Shown here piece by piece: positions 54,233-63,701 of a stretch of 64,000 nt of DNA. The notes beneath the pieces were generated by a model, which searched no databases, was not told the origin of the DNA, and worked only from the letters and a program-made list of their open reading frames with translations. Origin of the DNA: Cellulophaga algicola DSM 14237 (GTDB lineage: Bacteria > Bacteroidota > Bacteroidia > Flavobacteriales > Flavobacteriaceae); the NCBI RefSeq assembly GCF_000186265.1, contig NC_014934.1, positions 4,278,001-4,342,000 of the forward strand, written 5' to 3'. A program made the translations under genes and the position numbers. Each line of letters begins with the position of its first letter. Within the stretch, counting starts at the first letter, position 1.

Positions 54233-55084
54233 TTATTTATTGATAGCAGGATCTTTCATTCCTTCTTCAATCATTTCATAGAATTGATCAATTTTTGGAA
54301 GTACAACAATACGAGTTCTTCTGTTTTTAGCTTTATCTGTAGTAGATACAGGAACATAAGAAGATCTTGCCGCAGCAGTCATACGCTTTGGGTCTACATT
54401 GTAATCGTTTTGTAAAATACGAACAATAGCAGTAGCTCTTTTAGCACTTAAATCCCAGTTGTCTAATAAAATTCCACCATTGTAAGGTACATCATCAGTA
54501 TGACCTTCTACCATGAAATCAAAATCAGGTTTGTTATTTACAACTTTTGCAACTTTTCCTAAAACTTCTTTAGCTCTATTCGTTACATTGTAACTTCCAC
54601 TACTAAATAATAATTTATCAGAAATAGAAACAAAAACAACTCCTTTTTCAACGCTAATTTGAATATCCTCATCATCAAGATTTCCTAGAACACCTTTTAA
54701 GCTTTGCACTAAAGATAAGTTTACAGAATCTCTACGCGTAATTGCATCGTTTAATTTTCTGATCGTTAAATCTTTTTCTTGTAAGCTTTCTAAAGACTTC
54801 TCAAGGTTTTGAGCTCCTTTAGAAGATAGGGTAGTTAAATTACCCATGTTGTTGATTAATTCTTGATTATTGCTTTTCAAAAATGCATTTTGATCTTCTA
54901 AAGTTTTTAACCTTGATGAAGCAGATGCTTTTTCTTCTAAGCAAGTGTTTAATTTTACAGTCGCAGAGTTTAATAAATCTTGAGTCTCTTTACTTTTTGC
55001 CTCTAAATCGGCATATTTTTTTTGTGACACACAAGAGGATAATAATAAAGTAACCCCTAAACAGCCTAAAATGATTTTGTTCAT
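54233..55084 (-). CDS. OmpA family lipoprotein with coiled coil
   Basis: The 283-aa protein has a lipobox (LLSSC, Cys 18), a coiled-coil region (about 25-120) and an intact OmpA-like peptidoglycan-binding domain with EGHTDDVPY (about 192-200), LSAKRATAIVRIL and NRRTRIVVL. It should tether the outer membrane to the cell wall. It is the canonical counterpart of the degenerate copy at 42372. A perfect TAnnTTTG box lies 37 bases upstream. Confidence 0.93.
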   Translation of the reverse strand: MNKIILGCLGVTLLLSSCVSQKKYADLEAKSKETQDLLNSATVKLNTCLEEKASASSRLKTLEDQNAFLKSNNQELINNMGNLTTLSSKGAQNLEKSLESLQEKDLTIRKLNDAITRRDSVNLSLVQSLKGVLGNLDDEDIQISVEKGVVFVSISDKLLFSSGSYNVTNRAKEVLGKVAKVVNNKPDFDFMVEGHTDDVPYNGGILLDNWDLSAKRATAIVRILQNDYNVDPKRMTAAARSSYVPVSTTDKAKNRRTRIVVLPKIDQFYEMIEEGMKDPAINK

Positions 55085-55120
55085 AATTATTAATGCTTAA
55101 ATTAATTTGTTAATTCCTAG

Positions 55121-55128
55121 CAAAATTA
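55121..55128 (-). promoter_or_regulatory. -7-type promoter box before OmpA lipoprotein
   Basis: On the minus strand this reads TAATTTTG, a perfect TAnnTTTG, placed about 37 bases before the ATG at 55084. The -33 region is weak (TTA at 17-base spacing). Confidence 0.4.
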
Positions 55129-55161
55129 TACAAAAAGCGATACGTTAACATTTCGCTTTCG

Positions 55162-56166
55162 TTAATGTTTTACTAAATTCTTAAACTTTCTATTATGATA
55201 TACGAAATGAGACCAGACTATAGACTTTACAGTATAATAATTTGGCATATATTTAGTCTTTTCACGCTTTTTAAATATTTTGAAAAAGTTGATGTAAAAG
55301 CTTAAATGTGCTTTTAAAATAGCAAAACAGTGACTAAACTTGCCTTGTAAAATAAATCGGAGTCCTGCTACACCATCTAAAAGTAAGCGAAAAAATATAA
55401 TTGGAAATGCTTTTTTTCTAGGTAAATTTTTAGTGATAGAATAGAGCGAATTTCTAAAATTCAAAAAAGTTTTTTTAGGATTCATATTACTTAAAGTAGA
55501 CCCTCCTAAATGATAAATTTTAGAAGTTCCTACATAAAATATTTTATACCCATGATTATGAGCACGCCAACATAAATCTACTTCTTCCTGGTGCGCAAAA
55601 TAATCCTCATCAAACCCTTTTAATTCTCTAAAAACATTACTCTTTATAAATAAGCAAGCTCCTGTAGCCCAAAATATTTCTTTAACATCATCATATTGAC
55701 CTTTATCTTTCTCTAAGGCTTGAAATATTCTTCCTCTACAAAAAGGATAGCCCAATTGATCTATAAAACCACCTGCTGCTCCCGCATATTCAAAATATTC
55801 CTTACGCTTATAATCTAAAATTTTAGGTTGGATTATAGCGACTTCCGGATGTTCATTAAAGTGATTTTGAATTGGCATTAACCAATTTTCTGTTACTTCT
55901 ACGTCAGAATTTAAAAGGCAAAAAATATCAGCATCCACATATTGAAGTGCATCATTATACCCTTTTGCATACCCACCATTACTTGTGTTTTGTATAATTT
56001 TTATTTCAGGATAATTTGTCCTAATAAATGAAATAGAATTATCGGTAGAAGCATTATCAGCAACATATATCGCTGCTCCTTTAGAAAAATTCTGAACAGA
56101 AGGTAAAAATTGTTCGAGTAATTCTTCTCCATTCCAATTAAGTATAACAACTGCAATTTTCGACAT
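55162..56166 (-). CDS. GT2 family glycosyltransferase
   Basis: The 334-aa protein has the GT-A fold of family 2: AVVILNWNGEELLEQFLPS at the N-terminus, ADNASTDNS, the NSDVEV metal-binding site (about 97-102) and a FDEDYFAHQEEVDLCWR motif. It resembles rhamnosyltransferase-type enzymes that build surface polysaccharide. The membrane-proximal C-terminal part is basic. No polysaccharide cluster surrounds it, so the acceptor is unknown. Confidence 0.92.
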   Translation of the reverse strand: MSKIAVVILNWNGEELLEQFLPSVQNFSKGAAIYVADNASTDNSISFIRTNYPEIKIIQNTSNGGYAKGYNDALQYVDADIFCLLNSDVEVTENWLMPIQNHFNEHPEVAIIQPKILDYKRKEYFEYAGAAGGFIDQLGYPFCRGRIFQALEKDKGQYDDVKEIFWATGACLFIKSNVFRELKGFDEDYFAHQEEVDLCWRAHNHGYKIFYVGTSKIYHLGGSTLSNMNPKKTFLNFRNSLYSITKNLPRKKAFPIIFFRLLLDGVAGLRFILQGKFSHCFAILKAHLSFYINFFKIFKKREKTKYMPNYYTVKSIVWSHFVYHNRKFKNLVKH

Positions 56167-56266
56167 TAACTAAGGTCCAAACTAATTTGCTGGATATTTT
56201 TCATTTAATAACAGCTACAACTAAAAAAAGTATACTAGTGTTAAGATTATTTTTGAAGTTCACAAA

Positions 56267-56713
56267 TTAACGGCTAAATTCAGGAATATCAACCAAAAAA
56301 GAATACTTTTCTTCCTGAAAATCCATTTCGCAGTAAAAATGAGACAACCCATTGCTCACCATTAAATACTCCGCTTTAAGTTGCATGTTATATCTGGCAA
56401 TTTGATCAAAAACAGTTTGTGTAATGTTAATTTCTGGAGCTTTACATTCTATTAAAACCTTTATAGTACCATCAGAATTAAAAATAACAACATCGTATCG
56501 TTTTACTAAACCATTAACTTTCAGTTGTTTTTCAACATTAACAAGGCTTAAAGGGTATTTTTTTTCTGATATTATATAATGTACAATGTGTTGTCTAACC
56601 CATTCTTCGGGCTGAAGAACCACAAATTTTTTACGGACAACATCAAAAATATAGACTTTATTTTCGCTATTTTTGAACCGGAAGTCATAAGCAGGAAAAT
56701 TTAATACTTGCAT
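56267..56713 (-). CDS. HSDR_N-type small nuclease-fold protein
   Basis: The 148-aa protein matches the type I restriction enzyme R protein N-terminal (HSDR_N) fold, with the nuclease-like pattern KRYDVVIFNSDGTIKVLIECK (here YDVVIFNSDG then IECKAPE). It lies divergently 26 bases from holA, a conserved arrangement in Flavobacteriia. No methylase or specificity subunit is nearby, so it is unlikely to be a restriction system and its cellular role is unknown. Confidence 0.85.
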   Translation of the reverse strand: MQVLNFPAYDFRFKNSENKVYIFDVVRKKFVVLQPEEWVRQHIVHYIISEKKYPLSLVNVEKQLKVNGLVKRYDVVIFNSDGTIKVLIECKAPEINITQTVFDQIARYNMQLKAEYLMVSNGLSHFYCEMDFQEEKYSFLVDIPEFSR

Positions 56714-56739
56714 GGCACAAATTTGATGATTATTTCTGA

Positions 56740-57738
56740 ATGGATGAAGTAAAAAAGATTGTTAGCGATATAAAAGCAAGGAATATAAAACCTATTTATT
56801 TTTTAATGGGTGAAGAAGCTTACTATATTGATAAGCTTTCTGAATACATTGAGAATAATGTTCTTGCTGAGGAAGAACGTGGGTTTAATCAAATGACCTT
56901 ATATGGTAAAGATGTAACGATTGATGATATTATAAGCAATGCTAAGCGCTATCCAATGATGGCAGAACATCAAGTTATTATTGTTAAAGAAGCACAACAT
57001 TTATCTAGATCTATAGATAATCTAGCCGCTTATGCAGAAAACCCACAGCCAACCACAGTTTTAGTTATTTGCTATAAATACGCAAAACTTGATAAACGAA
57101 AAAAAGTATATAAAGCGGTTCAAAAAGCAGGGGTACTTTTTGAAAGTAAGAAATTATATGAAAATCAAGTAGCTGACTGGATACGTAAAGTTTTAGCAGG
57201 TAGTGGCTATGGAATAACCCCTAAAGCGGCAATTCTTTTAGTAGAATTTTTAGGTACAGATTTAAGTAAAATCAATAATGAATTAGAAAAACTTAAATTA
57301 GTTATTCCTAAAACGGAAGAAATTACACCCCAGGCAATAGAAGAAAATATAGGAATTAGTAAAGATTATAATAATTTTGAACTTAAAAAGGCATTAGGAG
57401 AACGTAATGTAATGAAAGCGACACGCATTTTAAATTATTTTGCTCAAAACCCTAAAGACAACCCTTTTATTTTAACTATTACTTTATTGAATAGTTTCTT
57501 TACTCAGTTATTACAATATCATGGTCTGAAAGACCATAATCCAAAAACAGTGGCTAGTGTTTTAGGCGTAAGTCCTTATTTTGTAGGAGAATATAAGATT
57601 GCAGCTAAGAACTACCCAATGAAAAAAGTAAGTATGATCATTTCGCATTTGCGAGAATTAGATGTAAAAGGTAAAGGGGTAGGCGCAAATTTATCACAAG
57701 AAGATCTACTGAAAGAACTTCTTGTGAAAATCATGTAA
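56740..57738 (+). CDS. holA: DNA polymerase III delta subunit
   Basis: The 332-aa protein is HolA, the clamp-loader delta subunit that opens the beta clamp. The N-terminal FLMGEEAYYIDKLSEYIENN and TLYGKDVTIDDIISNAKRYP segments, then LVICYKYAKLDKRKKVYKA and the central FLGTDLSKINNELEKL, are family features. Its stop codon directly abuts the stop of the convergent DoxX gene with no base between. Confidence 0.94.
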   Translation: MDEVKKIVSDIKARNIKPIYFLMGEEAYYIDKLSEYIENNVLAEEERGFNQMTLYGKDVTIDDIISNAKRYPMMAEHQVIIVKEAQHLSRSIDNLAAYAENPQPTTVLVICYKYAKLDKRKKVYKAVQKAGVLFESKKLYENQVADWIRKVLAGSGYGITPKAAILLVEFLGTDLSKINNELEKLKLVIPKTEEITPQAIEENIGISKDYNNFELKKALGERNVMKATRILNYFAQNPKDNPFILTITLLNSFFTQLLQYHGLKDHNPKTVASVLGVSPYFVGEYKIAAKNYPMKKVSMIISHLRELDVKGKGVGANLSQEDLLKELLVKIM

Positions 57739-58116
57739 TTATTTTTTATCGATACTGTATTTTCCTGGACCAACTAGCATAATAACCACAAAGAACGTAA
57801 GGTAGAGTAGTGCTAATTCTTTTTCTTTTAGTGCATCTGAACCGTGGGATATAAAAGCAGCAACGCCCATAGTAATTGCTGTTGGTAGTGCTGCCCATCT
57901 TGTTTTAAAACCTATAATTATGAGTATAGGACAAACTAGCTCTGCAATTACAGCCAAGAATAAAGATGGTGCTTCTCCTATGCCAATAGGATCTTGAAAT
58001 TTTAGATTCCCTGAAATTAATTTTTGGAATTTGGGAATACCGTGTGTTATCATTATAACCGAAGGAACTATGCGAAGTAGCGCAAGTCCTATTTCATTAA
58101 ATAGTTTTTTTTGCAT
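57739..58116 (-). CDS. DoxX family membrane protein
   Basis: The 125-aa product has four hydrophobic helices and the DoxX features LLRIVPSVIMITHGIPKF near the start and PILIIIGFKTRWAALPTA in the middle. Family members are small inner-membrane proteins linked to redox or thiosulphate metabolism, but the function here is not defined. Confidence 0.88.
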   Translation of the reverse strand: MQKKLFNEIGLALLRIVPSVIMITHGIPKFQKLISGNLKFQDPIGIGEAPSLFLAVIAELVCPILIIIGFKTRWAALPTAITMGVAAFISHGSDALKEKELALLYLTFFVVIMLVGPGKYSIDKK

Positions 58117-58207
58117 TGTAATATTGGGGATAATTTGAATTAAAAGTAATACTAATTTATCATTATTATAAAGAGTTGTTTGTGTATTTCACTAAAAAGA
58201 CACTATA

Positions 58208-58245
58208 ATTTTGAATTTATTTACAATTGTAAATAAATTCAAAAT
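58208..58245. repeat. Perfect 38-bp AT-rich palindrome
   Basis: The sequence reads identically on both strands from 58208 to 58245, with arms of 19 bases (each arm begins ATTTTGAATTTATTT) and no spacer. It lies between the DoxX and 2-oxoacid dehydrogenase genes, 35 bases beyond the end of the latter. It may act as a weak terminator, an operator for a dimeric regulator of DoxX, or a cruciform. There is no GC-rich stem. Confidence 0.85.
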
Positions 58246-58280
58246 CTATGTAAGAGAATACCAATAAAATCAATAAAACT

Positions 58281-60692
58281 CTATTTTAATTTTAGAAATT
58301 TCCTAGGTTGAGCTTCATGCATAATGCCATATATTTTTTCAAATATGTCTTCTGCATTTGGTTTAGAAAAATAATCCCCATCTGTTGAGTATGCTGGTCT
58401 ATGTGCTTTTGCCGTTATTGTCTGTGGAGCACTATCTAAATACTCATAAGCTCCTTGATTCTCAACAATTTCTTGAATTAAATATGCAGAACAACCTCCT
58501 GGCATATCTTCATCTACTACCAGTAATCTATTTGTTTTTTTAACACTTTCTACAACGTCTTTTCTAATATCAAAAGGAAGCAGCGTTTGCGCATCAATCA
58601 CTTCAATATCAATACCTACTTCTTTAAGCTCTTGAGCAACTTGTAGTACAATTCTAAGGGTAGAACCATAAGAAACTACGGTAAGATCATTACCTTCCTT
58701 TACTGTTTCTACAACACCTATAGGGGTGCAAATTTCACCTAGGTTATTAGGTAAGTCTTCTTTTAAGCGATACCCATTTAAACTTTCAATAACAATTGCA
58801 GGCTCATCACTCTTCAATAAAGTATTATAAAAACCTGCTGCTTTCACCATGTTACGAGGTACAAGAATATACATTCCTCTTAAAAGATTAATAATACCTC
58901 CCATCTGTGAGCCGGAATGCCAAATACCTTCCAAACGGTGTCCACGAGTTCTGATGATTAATGGTGCTTTTTGCTTTCCAACAGTTCTGTAAAGCAGGGT
59001 TGCTAAATCATCACTTAACGTTTGTAAACCATACAATAAATAATCTAAATATTGTATTTCAGCAATAGGACGTAAACCTCTTAATGCCAACCCGATACCT
59101 TGCCCTACAATTGTTGCTTCACGAATTCCTGTGTCTGCAATTCTTAATTCACCAAATTTCTTTTGGAGTCCTTCTAATCCTTGATTTACATCACCAATAG
59201 CTCCCGTATCTTCCCCAAAGATTAATGCTTCAGGGTAATTCGTAAACAGCTTATCAAAATTTTCTTTTAATATAATTCTACCATCTACTTTTTCGGCTTC
59301 CGAATCATAAACAGCTTTAACCTCTTCAATACTTAAGGCATTGTTAGGTAATTCACTATATAAATGTGAACTAAATTTTGGTTGAACCTCTTTATAATAG
59401 GTGTCAATAAAAGCAATTAGTTCATTTTTAGCACTCGTATCTTCCCCAATAAGGTAGCGCAGTGCTCTTCGAGCTTTAGAAGCTATATCCTTTTTAATTG
59501 GTTCGTCTATAGCAATTAAATCATTTTTTATTCGCGTGATAAATACTTTATTAGGACTACCTGCAGAAACATTATCTAACAGTACCAATAAATCTAACTT
59601 AGCTTGTCTGTGAGAATCTAAAAACTCATTCCAAGCTTCTTTCTTTGCGACTCTAACATTTTTACGAATCTCCTTTTCTATTACTTTTAACTCGTCGTCT
59701 GTAGCAATACCTATCTCAAGAATCCATTCTCTAAAACGTTTGTTGCAATCATTTTGGCGTTCCCACTCTAAACGTTCTTCGCTCTTATATCTTTCATGAG
59801 AACCTGAAGTAGAGTGCCCTTGAGGCTGTGTTAATTCTTTTACATGGATTAAAACAGGAACATGTTCTTCTCTTGCAATATCTGCGGCATTCTCATAAGC
59901 ATGAATTAATGCGGTATAATCCCAACCATTAACCTTAAATATCTCGTAACCTTTATCTTTTTCTGTTCTTTGAAAACCTTTTAAAATTTCAGAAATATCT
60001 TCTTTGGTTGTTTGATGTCTAGCATGAACAGATATCCCGTAATTATCATCCCAAACACTAATCACCATTGGTACTTGTAGTACCCCCGCTGCATTAATAG
60101 TTTCAAAGAAATGTCCTTCACTAGTACTGGCATTCCCTATTGTTCCCCAAGCTACTTCATTTCCGTTTTTGGAAAACTTAGTAGCATCAATACCTTTTAC
60201 GTGTCTATATATTTTTGATGCTTGCGCTAATCCTAATAATCTAGGCATTTGACCAGCTGTGGGTGAAATATCTGCACTACTATTTGTTTGTGCCGTTAAA
60301 TCTTTCCAAGTACCATCTTCATTTAAACTTGGCGTAACAAAATGCCCTCCCATTTGGCGACCAGCGCTCATAGGTTCTTTCTTTATATCTGTAGTAGCAT
60401 ATAAAGCATGGAAAAATTGTTTTGCATTTAAATGACCAAGAGCCATCATAAATGTTTGATCCCTATAATAGCCACTTCTAAAATCGCCATTCTTAAAGGA
60501 ACGAGCCATTGCTAATTGTGGTAATTCTTTTCCATCTCCGAAAATTCCAAATTTGGCTTTCCCCGTTAGTACTTCTCGGCGTCCTAATAAACTACACTCC
60601 CTGCTTAATACAGCGATTTCATAATCATTAAGAATTTGTTCCTTAAAGTCTTCAAAAGAAATGTCGTTATTGTCTTGCAGATTTACTTTCAT
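58281..60692 (-). CDS. Branched-chain 2-oxoacid dehydrogenase E1, alpha-beta fusion
   Basis: The 803-aa protein fuses E1 alpha (about 1-400) and E1 beta (about 440-803). The alpha half has the thiamine diphosphate region GNASTSEGHFFETINAAGV with WDDNYGISV and the phosphorylation-loop-like HSTSGSHERY. The beta half has FGEDTGAIGDVNQGLEGL, EIQYLDYLL and GIWHSGSQMGG. It decarboxylates branched-chain 2-oxoacids and passes the acyl group to E2. Fusion of the two subunits is normal in Bacteroidota. E2 and E3 are not in this window. Confidence 0.95.
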   Translation of the reverse strand: MKVNLQDNNDISFEDFKEQILNDYEIAVLSRECSLLGRREVLTGKAKFGIFGDGKELPQLAMARSFKNGDFRSGYYRDQTFMMALGHLNAKQFFHALYATTDIKKEPMSAGRQMGGHFVTPSLNEDGTWKDLTAQTNSSADISPTAGQMPRLLGLAQASKIYRHVKGIDATKFSKNGNEVAWGTIGNASTSEGHFFETINAAGVLQVPMVISVWDDNYGISVHARHQTTKEDISEILKGFQRTEKDKGYEIFKVNGWDYTALIHAYENAADIAREEHVPVLIHVKELTQPQGHSTSGSHERYKSEERLEWERQNDCNKRFREWILEIGIATDDELKVIEKEIRKNVRVAKKEAWNEFLDSHRQAKLDLLVLLDNVSAGSPNKVFITRIKNDLIAIDEPIKKDIASKARRALRYLIGEDTSAKNELIAFIDTYYKEVQPKFSSHLYSELPNNALSIEEVKAVYDSEAEKVDGRIILKENFDKLFTNYPEALIFGEDTGAIGDVNQGLEGLQKKFGELRIADTGIREATIVGQGIGLALRGLRPIAEIQYLDYLLYGLQTLSDDLATLLYRTVGKQKAPLIIRTRGHRLEGIWHSGSQMGGIINLLRGMYILVPRNMVKAAGFYNTLLKSDEPAIVIESLNGYRLKEDLPNNLGEICTPIGVVETVKEGNDLTVVSYGSTLRIVLQVAQELKEVGIDIEVIDAQTLLPFDIRKDVVESVKKTNRLLVVDEDMPGGCSAYLIQEIVENQGAYEYLDSAPQTITAKAHRPAYSTDGDYFSKPNAEDIFEKIYGIMHEAQPRKFLKLK

Positions 60693-60711
60693 CGTTAGGA
60701 TTTCATTTTCG

Positions 60712-60742
60712 CAAAAATATCAAAACAGATTGAATTTTGCAA
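60712..60742 (-). promoter_or_regulatory. Bacteroidota-type promoter of 2-oxoacid dehydrogenase gene
   Basis: On the minus strand TTG (60740-60742) is followed after 20 bases by TATTTTTG (60712-60719), matching TTG / TAnnTTTG with normal spacing. The predicted start is about 13 bases before the ATG at 60692. It is the best promoter match in the window. Confidence 0.55.
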
Positions 60743-60852
60743 TCAATAATTCATTACAAATACTAAAGAATTTTTAAATTTTAGTACTATTTGAATATTT
60801 GATTTATCAAATTCGTAATTTAAATATCTTATTTTAAGAATTTAATAAAGAA

Positions 60853-63693
60853 TTAGAACCATTTTCTAGTAATAAGTCGTGTAAGTGTTCTCGGACTTAA
60901 CGTTACTATAAATCGTATTTTCTGACTATAATCTGGTTGAGCAACTTCCCATCCATTATTGGAATATAATGGGAAATAAAGTTCAAAATAGTCTGTAACT
61001 AAATTTAAACGTACACCAGAATCATATACAAAGCGGGTATTTTCGTTTTTATTTTTAGTGAAACCTAGATCTCCATACAGTTCTATCCAACGCCATACAC
61101 TAATACTTGTATTGGTGGTAACTAGAAAATCATTTGCGAAAGGGTTGTCTATTTTAGACTTAAAACCTCCTTCTGCAATTACAATTTGCTGACTATACAA
61201 TCCAGAAGATTCTGATCTCCCTAAATAATTATAATCAAATAAATAATCTGTAGGTCGGTCTAATGCAAAACTATAAAAGTCTGTATCACTAGTGTTTGAA
61301 ATAAATTTACCTGCAAAAAAACGCGTATTTAACTGCATATTATTGGCAAAAAGCTTTCTGTACTCAAAATTGAAGGCTATTTTACTAAAATTACCTGCAT
61401 ATTGTGCGTCAGCAAACCAGGAATAATAATCAATAATTCCGCTTTTAGAACTCCCATATCGTGCATTTAAAACACTATAATCTGGCGGGGTTTCTAGTTC
61501 TTCTAACCCTTCAGCTATAGATCTATATATATTTATATATCTAATATTTAAGTAATCTCTTTTATTAGACCTGAAGTCATCCGGACGCCAACCAAAACTA
61601 ATGGAAGGTGTTACGGATATATAGCGAGAATTCTCTTGAAAATGATAGGTAGATCCATTCAATGAATAATTAGAAAGATAGAATCCTGTTTTGTTATGGT
61701 ATTTTCTATATTTAAAACCCGCTGAACCTACTAGTGATTTTTCTTTAAAAGCATATGCAGGAGATATATCGAATAAGAAAGGGCGTTCTAAAAAGGTTTT
61801 ATTATAAATACGCATGGCCGGAGTAATACCATCATAAATATTAAAACTTACCGTAGGAACATAGAAAATCTGATTATAGAATGGATCCTCAGTATCTTTA
61901 AAAAATTGGAATTTTAATTTTTTATTACTTGATAAAAACCCACCTAAAGATTTCCAGTTATCTCTTTGATTAAATTCCGGAATTTTTTGATCGTAATTGA
62001 GGACCAACTTATCCTCACCGTTTTGCGGTATATGAAATGTTTTTGTACTATCTATTCCTGTGAACCAATATTTAGATACTATAGAATCTTTTTGCAGCCC
62101 AAACATTGAAATTGGCACATTAGTGCCACTCTTATTTTTTAAGGTTACACTCAGAGAGTCTCCAACTTTGAGTACTTTTTTAATTTTAAAATCAATACGT
62201 TCATTTGTTGTTACATATTCATCTAAAAACCAAGAAATATCTTTATCTACATTATTAGCGAGAATACGCTCAAAATCTTGAGAAGAAACCGGTCTAAGCT
62301 TGTAGTTTGCATAGAAATCTTTAATGCTTTCATCTACTTTTTCTTTTCCTACATAGTTAGCAAGAAATGATAAACCGGCTCCAGCTTTATACCTGTTACC
62401 AATTTTCTGATTGTATTTTAATAAAGAATCATTAGAGGTTATTAAAGGTTGATCAATATTTTTTCTTGCAGCATACATATACAAAATCGGATACTGTTCC
62501 GCAAATTCCATCTTAGCAAGATTGAAATTTTTAAAACCCCATATATTGGATAACTTTCCTAATAAAGTTTGATTTGGATAATTCTCTTCAACATAAGAAA
62601 TCATCATATAATTTATCAAAGCATCTGTAACCCAACGCTCTTTTCTAGGATCTAAAAATAATGTTTCATTAAAGAAATTACTTAATGCCGTCTTTAGATA
62701 TTTCAATTCAAATTGAAATTGGTTATCGTAAGGCCTAATAAATGATGGAAGCTGATTTAAGCCGTATAATGGATCTTTATTATAATCTATAGTGCTAACA
62801 ACCAATTCTGTATGCGGATAACTCCCCAGATGTTTGTATATATATTCTGAAACTTTATCAATGGCGATCGTTCTCGATATTTCGTCAAACTTAGATACAT
62901 TGATATCTGTAACAACAGTTGCGTAATCTGTAATATGCTTAGTAAAATAGGAGATAGGAGATAGAATTAAACTACAGCTTTTTCTATAATCGCCCCTTAA
63001 ATTAACCTCCTTTAAACTATCTTTTCTAATTTCGTTCTCTTTTTCAAAATTAGAAATCACAAGTAGGTTACTAGGAAGCGTAAGCATTATATCTGTATTT
63101 GTAATCCCAGTATATAAATCTTCTAAATCTTTATTAGAGTATAAATGCCAAGAACCATCATAAACCGCAGGTGTTAAATACCAATCCTTAAGATAATATT
63201 CACCTTTATTATTATAACCAAATAATGTAAACTTATTTTGAGGAAGTTTTACTTGATAAGTCAATGAAAAAGTAGCATAATCATCTGGTGCAATTGGCTT
63301 ATTTAATTCAAGTTTTAAAATATCATGCTCTGGAGTGCGTTCCCAGTTGACTATTGAAAATTTTTCGTCTATAATACTATAAATCTTAGTATGACCTCGT
63401 TCTTCATCCTTAGCTAGATGAAAATTTTTCTTAAACTCTTCTTCAAAACGTTTTGCCAGCGGAGTATCTTTATTGCTATAGGCATTGGCCCAATCATTGA
63501 AATATAAGACACTCAAAGTGTCTTTAGAGCTGTTGTGGAATTTAAATTCTTGAATGATGTTTAGCGTTTTATGCGCTTCATTTAGTTTTGCGGTAATTTT
63601 ATTATAATGCTGACATGAAACTTTACTGCATGCTAAAAAGCACACAGTAAAATTTAACATCGCAATTAAGAAATTAGATTTCTTCACCCGCAT
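60853..63693 (-). CDS. M1-peptidase-like protein fused to outer-membrane beta-barrel, catalytic motif lost
   Basis: The 946-aa exported protein has an N-terminal beta domain and an M1-aminopeptidase-like middle (to about 470), then a linker and a C-terminal region (about 600-946) rich in alternating aromatic strands that ends TLTRLITRKWF, typical of an outer-membrane barrel. The expected zinc motif HExxH is absent. The segment LSNFFNETLF stands where HELAHQWF would be, and WVTDALINYM replaces WLNEGFATY. It is therefore probably a non-catalytic surface or binding protein. The next gene upstream (LOG family) ends 8 bases away, so the two form an operon. Confidence 0.8.
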   Translation of the reverse strand: MRVKKSNFLIAMLNFTVCFLACSKVSCQHYNKITAKLNEAHKTLNIIQEFKFHNSSKDTLSVLYFNDWANAYSNKDTPLAKRFEEEFKKNFHLAKDEERGHTKIYSIIDEKFSIVNWERTPEHDILKLELNKPIAPDDYATFSLTYQVKLPQNKFTLFGYNNKGEYYLKDWYLTPAVYDGSWHLYSNKDLEDLYTGITNTDIMLTLPSNLLVISNFEKENEIRKDSLKEVNLRGDYRKSCSLILSPISYFTKHITDYATVVTDINVSKFDEISRTIAIDKVSEYIYKHLGSYPHTELVVSTIDYNKDPLYGLNQLPSFIRPYDNQFQFELKYLKTALSNFFNETLFLDPRKERWVTDALINYMMISYVEENYPNQTLLGKLSNIWGFKNFNLAKMEFAEQYPILYMYAARKNIDQPLITSNDSLLKYNQKIGNRYKAGAGLSFLANYVGKEKVDESIKDFYANYKLRPVSSQDFERILANNVDKDISWFLDEYVTTNERIDFKIKKVLKVGDSLSVTLKNKSGTNVPISMFGLQKDSIVSKYWFTGIDSTKTFHIPQNGEDKLVLNYDQKIPEFNQRDNWKSLGGFLSSNKKLKFQFFKDTEDPFYNQIFYVPTVSFNIYDGITPAMRIYNKTFLERPFLFDISPAYAFKEKSLVGSAGFKYRKYHNKTGFYLSNYSLNGSTYHFQENSRYISVTPSISFGWRPDDFRSNKRDYLNIRYINIYRSIAEGLEELETPPDYSVLNARYGSSKSGIIDYYSWFADAQYAGNFSKIAFNFEYRKLFANNMQLNTRFFAGKFISNTSDTDFYSFALDRPTDYLFDYNYLGRSESSGLYSQQIVIAEGGFKSKIDNPFANDFLVTTNTSISVWRWIELYGDLGFTKNKNENTRFVYDSGVRLNLVTDYFELYFPLYSNNGWEVAQPDYSQKIRFIVTLSPRTLTRLITRKWF

Positions 63694-63701
63694 ATATTCA
63701 A

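Noticed and set aside
54233-55084. OmpA lipoprotein as a T6SS wall anchor
   Set aside because: It lies 40 kb from the T6SS locus beside core genes and has its own promoter-like box and terminator. A general envelope role is simpler.
56267-56713. Type I restriction system from the HSDR_N domain
   Set aside because: It is a 148-aa stand-alone domain without helicase, methylase or specificity genes, in a housekeeping context beside holA.
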